Part shown: positions 24,610 to 33,213 of the stretch, piece after piece
Numbering within the stretch: the stretch's first letter is position 1
How the letters are laid out: every line of letters begins with the position of its first letter
Source: Porticoccaceae bacterium
Lineage (GTDB): Bacteria > Pseudomonadota > Gammaproteobacteria > Pseudomonadales > Porticoccaceae
Direction of reading: 5' to 3'
NCBI GenBank assembly: GCA_018069525.1
Contig: JAGPUQ010000019.1
Span: forward strand, 1 to 64,000
DNA: 64,000 bases
Notes under the pieces: model-generated
Seen by the model: the letters and a program-made list of their open reading frames with translations, nothing else
What the model was told of the DNA's origin: nothing
The model's database searches: none
Translations under genes and position numbers: made by a program

Positions 24610-26166
24610 ATGAGCAAGCAAACCAACAACAAAAACGATGTCCGCCCCTTTACCGGCAAGGAGTATCTGGAAAGCCTGGGCGACGACCGCGAGGTCTGGA
24701 TCTACGGTGAAAAAGTCAAAACCGTCACTGAGCACCCCGCGTTTAGAAACCCGGCGCGAATGCTGGCGCGCTTATACGACAGCATGCACGACCCGGACAA
24801 GCGGGACAGCATTATCGTCCCCACCGATACGGGTAACGGTGGCTTTACCCACGCTTTCTTCAAAACCTCCAACAACAGTGAGGAATTAATTCAGGCCCGA
24901 GACGCGATTGCCACCTGGGCGCGCATGACCTACGGCTGGATGGGCCGCTCCCCCGACTACAAAGCCAGCTTTATGGTGACGCTGGGCTTTAACCCGGAGT
25001 ACTACGCGCCCTACCAGGACAACGCCGCGCGTTGGTATAAAAATGCTCAGGAACGCTGCTATTTTATTAACCACGCCATTGTTAACCCGCCGATTGATCG
25101 CGCTAGCCCCCCGGAAACTGTGAAAGATGTCTTTGTCCACTGCCACAAGGAAACCGATGCCGGCATTCGAGTATCGGGCGCCAAGGTCGTGGCCACGGGT
25201 TCGGCTTTAACCCACTACAACTTCCTTGGCCAATATGGCCCAACCCCCATGGGCGATGGCAAGTTTGCGATTTCAGCCTTAGTGGACATGCGCGCTCCGG
25301 GAGTTAAGCTGATCTGTCGCCCGTCTTACGCCTACCAGGCGGAAGTGATGGGTAGCCCCTTCGATTATCCACTGTCCAGCCGCCTCGATGAAAACGACGC
25401 AATTTTAGTACTCGACGATGTGTTTATCCCCTGGGAAGACGTGCTGGTGTACAACGATTGCGAGAAAGCGGCTAGCTTCCTACCTGCATCCGGCTGGGCC
25501 AACCGTTTTGCCTTCCACGGTTGTACTCGACTGGCGGTAAAATTCGACTTTATTGTCGGTCTGTTAATGAAGGCGGTGGAAATGACCGGTAGTAAGGATT
25601 TTCGCGGCGTGCAGGTTGCGGTTGGCGAAGCGGTGTCCTGGCGGCATGTGTTCTGGGCGCTGTCCGACGCCATGTGCCACAACCCGGATGTGGGCCCCAG
25701 TGGCGCGGCGCAACCGAACCTTGGTGCAGCGATGGCCTACCGAGTACTCGGCACCACCGCCTATCCACGCGTTAAAGAGTTAATTGAAAATGTGGTGGCC
25801 AGCGGTCTGATCTACCTCAACTCCCACTCCGTCGACTTTAAAGTGCCGGAATTGCGCGGCTACATCGACAAGTACATTCGCGGCTCCTACGGTCACGATG
25901 CCGAAAGCCGGGTTAAGGTTATGCGCCTGTTGTGGGACAGCATCGGCACCGAATTTGGTGGTCGCCACGAGCTCTACGAGCGTAACTACGCGGGCAATCA
26001 CGAAAACATTCGCATGGAAACCCTATTCGCGGCCCAGGCCACCGGGCTCGACAAGGATATGATGTCGCTAGCCGAAGCCTGTATGGACGAGTACGATCTG
26101 GACGGCTGGACCGTACCGGACTTGATTAACCCTACCGATGTCAGTCTATTTATGGGGAAAAAATAA
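24610..26166 (+). CDS. 4-hydroxyphenylacetate 3-hydroxylase (HpaB)-family FADH2-dependent monooxygenase
   Basis: The 518-residue product spans the HpaB N- and C-terminal domains (acyl-CoA-dehydrogenase-like fold). Typical stretches are [23 protein letters not shown] at the start (in parts), [25 protein letters not shown] near residue 178 and [16 protein letters not shown] near residue 275. Such enzymes ortho-hydroxylate phenols using FADH2 from a separate flavin reductase; no HpaC-like reductase is visible in the window. AGGAG lies 9 bp before the ATG. It faces the aromatic cluster and probably turns a phenolic intermediate into a catechol. The substrate is unknown. Confidence 0.85.
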   Translation: MSKQTNNKNDVRPFTGKEYLESLGDDREVWIYGEKVKTVTEHPAFRNPARMLARLYDSMHDPDKRDSIIVPTDTGNGGFTHAFFKTSNNSEELIQARDAIATWARMTYGWMGRSPDYKASFMVTLGFNPEYYAPYQDNAARWYKNAQERCYFINHAIVNPPIDRASPPETVKDVFVHCHKETDAGIRVSGAKVVATGSALTHYNFLGQYGPTPMGDGKFAISALVDMRAPGVKLICRPSYAYQAEVMGSPFDYPLSSRLDENDAILVLDDVFIPWEDVLVYNDCEKAASFLPASGWANRFAFHGCTRLAVKFDFIVGLLMKAVEMTGSKDFRGVQVAVGEAVSWRHVFWALSDAMCHNPDVGPSGAAQPNLGAAMAYRVLGTTAYPRVKELIENVVASGLIYLNSHSVDFKVPELRGYIDKYIRGSYGHDAESRVKVMRLLWDSIGTEFGGRHELYERNYAGNHENIRMETLFAAQATGLDKDMMSLAEACMDEYDLDGWTVPDLINPTDVSLFMGKK

Positions 26167-26243
26167 GCTCGGCCAAACATTGATATCACTCAATGAGACA
26201 CTACCATCGAGGCATAACGGTTATAATATGGAGTAATTTTATG

Positions 26244-26272
26244 TTGATCAATGCATTGCATGGTTTACAATA
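26244..26272 (+). promoter_or_regulatory. Possible sigma70 promoter with embedded palindrome, upstream of the third oxygenase
   Basis: TTGATC (26244-26249) and TACAAT (26266-26271) with a 16-bp spacer resemble a moderate sigma70 promoter, 85 bp upstream of the start at 26356. The spacer contains ATGCA-T-TGCAT (26251-26261), so a repressor or activator could act between the hexamers. Confidence 0.4.
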
Positions 26273-26355
26273 GAATTCAAAACGTCCCACCAACTGCTTA
26301 GACAGTAGCAACATCGCTAGACGTAAAGATCAGCCAGACGCATAGGAGAAACACT

Positions 26356-27681
26356 ATGAATAGCATCATTAAAAGCGGGTTCGCTTCTTATCTCGACGAA
26401 CGACCCGAAGAAGGTATCTACCGACTCGATCGTCGCGTGTTTACCGACCCAGACATCTTCGAGCTGGAAATGAAACTTATTTTCGAGAAGAGCTGGCTGT
26501 ATCTGTGTCACGAAAGCCAAATTGCCAAACCCCACGACTTCATGACTACCTATATGGGTCGTCAGCCGGTCATTATTAATCGCGGCGAAGACGGTGAAGT
26601 GCGCGGCTTTATCAATGCCTGCGCCCATCGCGGCGCGCAGTTAGTTAACGTTAGCAAGGGCAACAAAAAAATCTTCACCTGCCCCTTCCACGGATGGTGC
26701 TATAAATCCAATGGCAAACTGGTGGATTACGTCAACAAAGCAAACGTTGGCTATTCAGAAGCATTTAATCCAGAGGAACTAGGCCTAACCGAAATACCCA
26801 AAATTGCCAGTTATCGGGGCTTCGTGTTCGGCTGTCTCGACGCCGAAGCGGGTGATCTAAATAGTCATCTGGCAGAAGCCACCAAAATGATCGACATGCT
26901 GGCGGATCAGTCTGAACAAGGTCTGGAAATATTACCGGGCGTGCAAACCTACACCTACGACGGTAACTGGAAGTTACAGGCCGAAAATGGCGTAGATGGT
27001 TTTCACGTTGAATCGATTCACGGTAATTATGTACAAACCATTCAGCATCGCGCGAAAATCATGATGGAAAAAGACGATGTCAAAGCTCCCGAAATTGGCG
27101 GCCTGGATCAACTTCCTGGCGGCTTCTACGATCTGGGCAATGGTCATGTGGTGCTGTGGAATGAATTCCCCAACTCCCAAACCCGCCCACTTTACGAAAA
27201 ATCCGCAGAACTAACCGAAAAATATGGTGAACTGCGCTCCAAATGGATGACCAGTTACCTACGCAATTTACTGATTTATCCCAACGTGTTTTTTATGGAT
27301 CAAATGAGTACGCAGATTCGCGTGTTCCGCCCCATCTCTGTGGATAAAACCGAAGTCACTACGGTTTGCATCGCGCCAATAGGCGAATCTGCCGAAGCGC
27401 GGCGCAAACGCATTCGTCAGTACGAAGATTTCTTCAATGCCAGCGGTATGGCTACACCCGATGATCTCGCCGCGTTTGGCATGAGCCAGGTGGGCTTTAA
27501 AGGCGAAAATGCACGCTGGAGCGATATGTCTCGCGGTGCCACCAATACCGTCAAAGGGCCGGAGCGTTTTGCTAAAGAACTCGGCATTAATCCCGTAAGC
27601 TCAGGCACTCAGCTCGAAGACGAGGGCTTGATGATTGCCCAGCACCACCGCTGGCTCGAACTTATGGAACAACAAATTTAA
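26356..27681 (+). CDS. Ring-hydroxylating dioxygenase alpha subunit (third system, benzoate/anthranilate BenA/AntA type)
   Basis: Rieske oxygenase large subunit, 441 residues. Rieske ligands are C89/H91 (ACAHRG) and C109/H112 (CPFHGW); the iron site is ENGVDGFHVESIH with D214, H217 and H222. FELEMKLIFEKSWLYLCHESQI, TTYMGRQPVI and TYDGNWKLQAENG track BenA closely as I recall it (stretches given in parts). BenA-type enzymes dihydroxylate benzoates and normally use the single reductase BenC, which is absent here. The ATG follows AGGAGA. The likely substrate is a benzoate-like acid. Confidence 0.87.
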   Translation: MNSIIKSGFASYLDERPEEGIYRLDRRVFTDPDIFELEMKLIFEKSWLYLCHESQIAKPHDFMTTYMGRQPVIINRGEDGEVRGFINACAHRGAQLVNVSKGNKKIFTCPFHGWCYKSNGKLVDYVNKANVGYSEAFNPEELGLTEIPKIASYRGFVFGCLDAEAGDLNSHLAEATKMIDMLADQSEQGLEILPGVQTYTYDGNWKLQAENGVDGFHVESIHGNYVQTIQHRAKIMMEKDDVKAPEIGGLDQLPGGFYDLGNGHVVLWNEFPNSQTRPLYEKSAELTEKYGELRSKWMTSYLRNLLIYPNVFFMDQMSTQIRVFRPISVDKTEVTTVCIAPIGESAEARRKRIRQYEDFFNASGMATPDDLAAFGMSQVGFKGENARWSDMSRGATNTVKGPERFAKELGINPVSSGTQLEDEGLMIAQHHRWLELMEQQI

Positions 27682-27687
27682 GTTAAG

Positions 27688-27715
27688 AGTCTTAAATTAA
27701 AAATCTTAAATTAAA
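27688..27715. repeat. 14-bp tandem duplication between the third oxygenase subunits
   Basis: AGTCTTAAATTAAA (27688-27701) and AATCTTAAATTAAA (27702-27715) differ at one base. They fill much of the 52-bp gap between the alpha stop and the beta start. Confidence 0.8.
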
Positions 27716-27733
27716 GTAGCAGGAACAGCGCGT

Positions 27734-28225
27734 ATGTCTCAAGAATTACACCAGGCCGCCATCGACTTAATTGTTAACGAAGGTGCCTACCTCGACCAAA
27801 AGGAATGGGATCAATGGTTGAACCTTTACACCGAGGATGCCGAGTACTGGATTCCGGCCTGGGACGATGAGTACACCGTCACCAACGATCCCAACACCCA
27901 GCTCTCGCTAATTTACTACGGCGCTCGTTCGGGTCTCGAAGACCGCATCTTCCGTTTGAAAACCGAACGCTCATTGGCATCCACACCGCTGCCGCGCACC
28001 ACTCATATGACGACGAACTACCGTTTTGAGCCGCAAGCTAGTGGTGATCTAGAAGTACTGTCCTCGTGGACCACCCACTCCTACAAACTCAAGGTTGCGA
28101 GTTATTTTTTTGGCCAACAGACACATTTAATTCGACAAACTGAGGACGGCCTAAAAATTGCCGCCCGCAAAATCATTGTAATGAACGATATGATTGCCAA
28201 TGTTATGGATATTTATAGCGTTTAG
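27734..28225 (+). CDS. Ring-hydroxylating dioxygenase beta subunit (third system, BenB/AntB type)
   Basis: The 163-residue product has the small-subunit signature AYLDQKEWDQWLNLYTEDAEYWIP near residue 20 (in parts) and the strand RTTHMTTNYRF near residue 95, followed by RKIIVMNDMIANVMDIYSV. Length and motifs match BenB/XylY-type subunits. It lies 52 bp after the alpha gene, has AGGA before its ATG, and is followed by an intrinsic terminator at 28270. Confidence 0.87.
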   Translation: MSQELHQAAIDLIVNEGAYLDQKEWDQWLNLYTEDAEYWIPAWDDEYTVTNDPNTQLSLIYYGARSGLEDRIFRLKTERSLASTPLPRTTHMTTNYRFEPQASGDLEVLSSWTTHSYKLKVASYFFGQQTHLIRQTEDGLKIAARKIIVMNDMIANVMDIYSV

Positions 28226-28269
28226 TTGCCTATGACTCCTTAGTTATGAACCTGCCTTAGCGCCTCATA

Positions 28270-28306
28270 TAAAAACCCGGGCTCAACCACACCGCCCGGT
28301 TTTTTA
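28270..28306 (+). terminator. Intrinsic terminator after the third oxygenase operon
   Basis: CCGGGC-tcaaccacacc-GCCCGG forms a 6-bp GC stem, flanked by an A-run before it and TTTTTTAT after it. It lies 45 bp after the beta subunit stop and separates the oxygenase from the outer-membrane channel gene. The A-run would let it work from the other strand as well. Confidence 0.85.
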
Positions 28307-28468
28307 TATCGCCAAAAATTGGGATGGCACTCGGATCAGATGGTGACTAGCTGTAAGGTTTGGCAACTGATATATTGGTTTTCATATAGGCACCCCTTAA
28401 CAAAGATGCCCGTAAGTACATCATATAAATAACCAACTAAAAAACCGCAAAAAAACAAGGAACCCCGA

Positions 28469-29794
28469 GTGAATCGAGCAATATCCAAGATTAATGCATG
28501 GTGCTTATTGAGCTGCGTCATCGCGCTCACCAGCTCTGCAAGTTATGCTGGCGGCGGTTATTTCGTGCTTGGCTACGGCACTCATGCCAACCAAATGGCT
28601 GGAACCTCAACCGCCGTTGGCTTTGACGGTTTTGCCGGCTCTTCCAACCCCGGCAAACTATTTGCAGCCGGGAATCGTAACGATGTCGGCTTAAAGATAT
28701 TTATGCCCTATCGAAAAATTGAGCGCACGGGTAGTAACAACAGCATCTACGATATGGAATCAACCAGCAGGAACTCGGTCTTTTATCTTCCCGAAGCGGG
28801 AATGGCACGCCGCATTAACGACGAATGGGCCTGGGGCCTTACCCTCTACGGCAACGGTGGCTTAAATACTGAATACAATGATGACAATGGTATTGCGAGC
28901 AGCAATGCAAATCCCGAAGCGTGTGGCGACCAGGCGGCAAATTTCTTTCTAGGCTGCGGCAAACTGGGTTTCGATTTATCTCAGGTCATCGTCGCCCCGT
29001 CATTGGGCTGGCAGGTAACACCAAAGCACAGTGTTGGTATTACCGCCCTACTCGCTTATCAACGCATTAAAGTATACGGCCTGCAGGCTTTCCAGAATTT
29101 CTCCGCCTACCCTGATGCCGTTACCAATAACGGCTACGATAGCGCGTTTGGTTTCGGAATGCGTATCGGCTGGTTTGGCGAAATCACACCCTGGCTCGAT
29201 CTGGGCGCCGCCTACTCCACCAAGGTTTATATGCAGGACTTCGACAAATACAAAGGCCTGTTCGCCGACAGCGGCAACTTTGACATCCCTTCCAATTACA
29301 GTATTGGTGCTGCGATAAAACCCGCGCCAGGCTGGGTTATTGCCCTGGATATTCAACGCGTTAACTGGGGAGAAATCAAAGCACTGGGCAATGGCAACCT
29401 TGACTCCTTGCAACCTGGCGGTAGTCCACTTGGCAGCCGCGGTGGCAGTGGTTTTAATTGGGGTAGCCAAAATGTTTACCGGCTCGGTCTCGAATACGCT
29501 GCCAGTGAGCGTCTGACCTTACGAGGCGGTTACGCCTACGGTCGTCGCCCCAACAATGACGAAGATATTAATTCAGTCAGTTTTAATATGATGGCGCCCA
29601 ACCCCGTCGAGCAATACACGGTGGGTCTAAGCTGGAAGATGGATAAAAAATCTGAAGTACATTTCGCCTACGGACTATTTGTTGAAGATAAATACCGTGG
29701 CCCCTCGGCAACCGCCGGACTAGGTGTCGGCGGACGCGAAACCGTAACACCTCACGTCGATGTGTTGTTTTTTGGTTGGAGCAAAAAATTATAG
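28469..29794 (+). CDS. OmpP1/FadL/TodX-family outer-membrane hydrocarbon channel
   Basis: The 441-residue precursor has a signal peptide (about residues 1-27, ending ASYA before GGGYF). A FadL-type N-terminal region follows (YGTHANQMAGTSTAVGFDG), then alternating beta-strand pattern to the end with a terminal aromatic-rich strand (VDVLFFGWSKKL). FadL/TodX channels let hydrophobic substrates such as toluene cross the outer membrane sideways. It fits uptake of the cluster's substrates. The start is GTG with AAGGA upstream. Confidence 0.88.
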   Translation: MNRAISKINAWCLLSCVIALTSSASYAGGGYFVLGYGTHANQMAGTSTAVGFDGFAGSSNPGKLFAAGNRNDVGLKIFMPYRKIERTGSNNSIYDMESTSRNSVFYLPEAGMARRINDEWAWGLTLYGNGGLNTEYNDDNGIASSNANPEACGDQAANFFLGCGKLGFDLSQVIVAPSLGWQVTPKHSVGITALLAYQRIKVYGLQAFQNFSAYPDAVTNNGYDSAFGFGMRIGWFGEITPWLDLGAAYSTKVYMQDFDKYKGLFADSGNFDIPSNYSIGAAIKPAPGWVIALDIQRVNWGEIKALGNGNLDSLQPGGSPLGSRGGSGFNWGSQNVYRLGLEYAASERLTLRGGYAYGRRPNNDEDINSVSFNMMAPNPVEQYTVGLSWKMDKKSEVHFAYGLFVEDKYRGPSATAGLGVGGRETVTPHVDVLFFGWSKKL

Positions 29795-29834
29795 CGATTC
29801 CCGCACTGCTCTCTTTAGCTTTATTGGCCGCACT

Positions 29835-30422
29835 ATGAAGAAAAAAATTATCGTCGCAATTACCGGTGCCACGGGTTCTATTTACGGCATTCGCCTGCTT
29901 GAAATTTTAAACACCCTGGGCGATGTCGAAACCCATCTTATTTTATCGGCTACCGGGGCCTTAACCGCCCATGCGGAAACTAACTGGGACAAACAAGCTA
30001 TTTTAAAATTAGCGGACGTGGTGCATAACCCGAAAGATTTGGGCGCCACCCTGTCCAGCGGCTCGTTTATCACCCATGGCATGATCATCGTGCCCTGTTC
30101 AATGAAAACCATCGGCTCCATTGCCAGCGGCGTTACCGATAACCTGGTGGCGCGAGCGGCGGATGTAATATTGAAAGAGCGCCGCCGGCTGGTGGTGATC
30201 GCGCGGGAAACACCGCTTAATCTGGTACATCTGAGAAATATGACTACCCTGACCGAAATGGGCGCGATTATTGCCCCGCCCGTACCTTCGTACTACACTC
30301 GCCCTAAAACCATTGACGACATCGTCAACCAAACCGTGGGTAGAATGTTAGATTTACTCGACATCCCGGCCGATAAACTAATCCAGCGCTGGGCGGGCAT
30401 CAAAGACGCCAGCACAAACTGA
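29835..30422 (+). CDS. UbiX/Pad1-family flavin prenyltransferase
   Basis: The 195-residue product makes prenylated FMN, the cofactor of UbiD-type decarboxylases. Seen are the FMN-binding AITGATGSIYGIRLLE at the N-terminus, VPCSMKTIGSIASG near residue 90, and VIARETPLNLVHLRNM near residue 120. The ATG at 29835 gives the standard KKKIIVAITGATG start; upstream codons in the same frame belong to the end of the previous gene. It serves the UbiD/VdcD pair at 34649-36387, corresponding to VdcB/BsdB, here separated by four genes. Confidence 0.92.
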   Translation: MKKKIIVAITGATGSIYGIRLLEILNTLGDVETHLILSATGALTAHAETNWDKQAILKLADVVHNPKDLGATLSSGSFITHGMIIVPCSMKTIGSIASGVTDNLVARAADVILKERRRLVVIARETPLNLVHLRNMTTLTEMGAIIAPPVPSYYTRPKTIDDIVNQTVGRMLDLLDIPADKLIQRWAGIKDASTN

Positions 30423-30497
30423 GTAGTAACAAGACACTGACCTGCCGACAAAAAGAATTAACAGGCACAATAAAGAATTAAAAGGAGAACCATCGCT

Positions 30498-31142
30498 ATG
30501 CTAACAAGGCGCACGTTTCTAAAAACCACGCTCGGTGCCTCCACCCTTGCTGCTACCGCCGGAAGCGCCGGCGTAGCCGCCTTGCAAAGCACCCTACTGA
30601 ATAACAACTCGGTACCCGTATTGGTGTTTGCCGATGGCGGCTACGAGCAAACTTTGGCTTTTTCTACAGTCTTTTCTACAATATCGTCCTCTACGTCCAA
30701 CACCGATCCCCTGTCAACGCCCAGCCCAACAAAGCAAACACTTTCCCATATCGACAAAGATGTGGCGGCACAAATCCGCGAAGTAGACGATTTTTGTGGC
30801 ACCAACGCTGATGGCGTGTTGATAGGTCTAACCCGAGATTCAGATTTTTTTATCCTGGAACACACCGCTGCCCAGCATGGTTTCAAATTGCAGTACAAAG
30901 GTGTTCACGACTTCCGTGGCGAGTTCATGCGCCACCAGGTCAGCGCTCCCGAAACACTGGCTCCCGTGCTGGCCGACACCCTAAACAAAGCCCAACACAG
31001 CTGGCCGCAACAACTCGCCAGAATCGCGCCGACTATCGTCCAGGCACAAGGCGAACTTGTCGATGTAGAACTGCAAACAACGTTAAATTATCAAAACGAC
31101 GAGCCGGGTTACCTGGTGTCGTGGCTACTAAAGACCGTTTAA
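30498..31142 (+). CDS. Tat-exported protein of unknown function
   Basis: The 214-residue product starts MLTRRTFLKTTLGASTLAAT, a twin-arginine signal (RRTFLK) with a hydrophobic stretch. The mature part is acidic to neutral with a Ser/Thr-rich segment (about residues 55-80) and the stretch VDDFCGTNADGVLIGLTRDSDFFILEH, but I recognise no family and see no clear cofactor motif. Tat export suggests folding or cofactor loading before export. It has a strong AAGGAG site and sits between ubiX and the cresol-dehydrogenase-like gene, so an accessory role in that periplasmic oxidation is a reasonable guess. Confidence 0.6.
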   Translation: MLTRRTFLKTTLGASTLAATAGSAGVAALQSTLLNNNSVPVLVFADGGYEQTLAFSTVFSTISSSTSNTDPLSTPSPTKQTLSHIDKDVAAQIREVDDFCGTNADGVLIGLTRDSDFFILEHTAAQHGFKLQYKGVHDFRGEFMRHQVSAPETLAPVLADTLNKAQHSWPQQLARIAPTIVQAQGELVDVELQTTLNYQNDEPGYLVSWLLKTV

Positions 31143-31194
31143 CTTTCAACAATAATTATCAACTAAGCAACTAAAAAAACGCGAGACCATCGTT

Positions 31195-32766
31195 ATGGAC
31201 AAACCCCTACCCCAGGGTATTAGCGCACAAACCTTTGCCGCAGCGGTGAGCGAATTTAAGGATGCGGTCGGCGCGGAATATGTATTTACCGACGACAAAG
31301 CTCATCTGCGCAGCTATCGAGATGCCTATTCGACCTTAGACGACAGTAATTTCGCACCCTCTGCCGCAGTCGCCCCGAAAACCGTTGAACAGGTACAGGC
31401 GGTATTGGCTGTTGCAAGTACCCATAAAATTCCGGTGTGGACCATATCCACCGGTAAAAACTTCGCCTACGGCGGCCCCGCTCCGCGCAAAGCCGGCTAC
31501 GTGGTACTCGATCTAAAACGCATGAATCGTATTATCGAGGTCAACGAAAAACACGGCTACGCGGTGGTGGAGCCTGGCGTCAGTTATCAGGATCTCTACG
31601 ATTACCTGCAAGCCAGAGGTAGCAAGCTGTGGATCGACTGTGCGGCTCCGGCCTGGGGTGGCATTGTCGGCAATACCTCCGATCACGGTGCGGGCTATAC
31701 GCCCTACGGCGATCACCTGTTAATGCAGTGCGGCATGGAAGTTATTCTCGCCGATGGCACCGTGGTGGAAACCGGCATGGGCGGTGTGCCTAATAGCAAA
31801 ACCAACAACCTGTATAAATACGGTATTGGCCCCTGGGTTGACGGCCTGTTTACCCAATCGAATTTTGGCGTAATTACCAAAATGGGCATTTGGCTGATGC
31901 ACGAACCTCCCGGCTATATGCCTTTTATGGTGACGCTGCCCCGCGAGGAAGATCTCGAACTGATTACCGATATCATGCTGCCGCTAAAATTAAATATGGT
32001 CATTGCCAACGGAGCACTAACTGCAGACTTGTTGTGGGAAGCTTCCATGTCCACCACCAAGCGACAATATTACACCGGTACCGGTCCGGTGCCGGACAGT
32101 ATCCGCAAGAAAATCGCCTCGGATTTAAAACTCGGCATGTGGAATTTCTATGCCGCCCTCTACGGCCCACCGCCGATCATGGCAAACAACTGGAAAATAA
32201 TCGAAGCTGCAGTCATGCAAATTCCCGGCGCGCGCATCTATCTCGATGAAGAACGCAAAGGCGACACCGGCTGGGACTACCGCGTCAAACTGATGCGCGG
32301 CATCCCCAATATGACCGAGTTCAGCCTGCTCAACTGGGTCGGCGGTGGCGGCCATATTAACTTTTCGCCGATCTCTGCGGCGGACGGCAAAGATTCCATG
32401 AGTCAGTTTCATATGATTCGCGAGCGCGCCCATGAATATAATTTTGATTACATCGGCGAATTTTTGATCGGCTGGCGCGATCAACACCATATTTTTATGT
32501 TGATGTTTGATCGCATGTCCGACGACGAGAAAGCCCGCGCCCACGAACTGTTTGGCGTGTTAGTCGAAGACGCAGCGAAACTCGGCTACGGCGAATACCG
32601 CACCCACCTGTCGTTTATGGATCAAATTGCCGACACCTATAACTACAACGACCGCGCACTGTGGCGTATGCACGAAACCCTCAAGGACAGCCTCGATCCC
32701 GTAGGTATTTTATCGCCAGGGAAAATGGGCATCTGGCCGGAGAGAATGAGGGATAAGCAGTCATGA
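31195..32766 (+). CDS. FAD-linked 4-alkylphenol oxidoreductase, 4-cresol dehydrogenase/eugenol hydroxylase (PchF) family
   Basis: VAO/PCMH-type flavoprotein, 523 residues. The FAD domain is at about residues 50-260 (VVEPGVSYQDLYDYL, SDHGAGYTPYGDHLLMQCGM). The cap/substrate domain follows, with GYGEYRTHLSFMDQ where Y468-R469 matches the catalytic Tyr-Arg pair of vanillyl-alcohol oxidase and PchF. It ends in the family GILSPGKMGIWP. These enzymes oxidise 4-alkylphenols by a quinone methide and water addition. The stop overlaps the start of a cytochrome c gene (ATGA), as in 4-cresol methylhydroxylase, so electrons go to cytochrome c rather than O2. Confidence 0.9.
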   Translation: MDKPLPQGISAQTFAAAVSEFKDAVGAEYVFTDDKAHLRSYRDAYSTLDDSNFAPSAAVAPKTVEQVQAVLAVASTHKIPVWTISTGKNFAYGGPAPRKAGYVVLDLKRMNRIIEVNEKHGYAVVEPGVSYQDLYDYLQARGSKLWIDCAAPAWGGIVGNTSDHGAGYTPYGDHLLMQCGMEVILADGTVVETGMGGVPNSKTNNLYKYGIGPWVDGLFTQSNFGVITKMGIWLMHEPPGYMPFMVTLPREEDLELITDIMLPLKLNMVIANGALTADLLWEASMSTTKRQYYTGTGPVPDSIRKKIASDLKLGMWNFYAALYGPPPIMANNWKIIEAAVMQIPGARIYLDEERKGDTGWDYRVKLMRGIPNMTEFSLLNWVGGGGHINFSPISAADGKDSMSQFHMIRERAHEYNFDYIGEFLIGWRDQHHIFMLMFDRMSDDEKARAHELFGVLVEDAAKLGYGEYRTHLSFMDQIADTYNYNDRALWRMHETLKDSLDPVGILSPGKMGIWPERMRDKQS

Positions 32767-33185
32767 AATCAATGATAAAACCATTAATGATCATGCCCTT
32801 AATCCTGACGGGATTATTACTCGGTGCCTGCGAGCAAAAACCCGAATCCTCCGAGGCAATTCCAAACTCTGAGCTTGCGCTTGATGCAAATGCTGCTGAT
32901 GTAAACGCTACTGATCTAAAAACAGGCCAGCAAATATATACTTTGTATTGTTCCGCCTGTCACAACCCCGGCGAGGGTCATGCTGGCACCATGAAACTGG
33001 CTTTATTAAAAGGCGAAGAGAATTCGGTAATCACCGAGCGCAGCGATCTCAATGCGGAATATATCCGTTTCGTGGTGCGCGACGGTTTACTGGAAATGGC
33101 TCCGTTTCGCCCCACCGATATTAACGACGGAGAACTGGATAGTTTAATTCAGTACATCTTGTCTAATAACTCGCCTAACAAGTAA
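32763..33185 (+). CDS. Lipoprotein c-type cytochrome (PchC-like electron acceptor)
   Basis: The 140-residue precursor has a lipoprotein signal with lipobox LLGAC (C23 as the lipidated residue). A single haem site C63-x2-C66-H67 sits in LYCSACHNPG, with a probable Met ligand in LEMAPF. It overlaps the flavoprotein gene by four bases, implying a PchF/PchC-type complex that passes electrons to the respiratory chain. Lipid anchoring differs from the soluble PchC I know. Confidence 0.9.
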   Translation: MKSMIKPLMIMPLILTGLLLGACEQKPESSEAIPNSELALDANAADVNATDLKTGQQIYTLYCSACHNPGEGHAGTMKLALLKGEENSVITERSDLNAEYIRFVVRDGLLEMAPFRPTDINDGELDSLIQYILSNNSPNK

Positions 33186-33213
33186 TTTAATAAGCAGTAA
33201 TAGGAAATTTATC

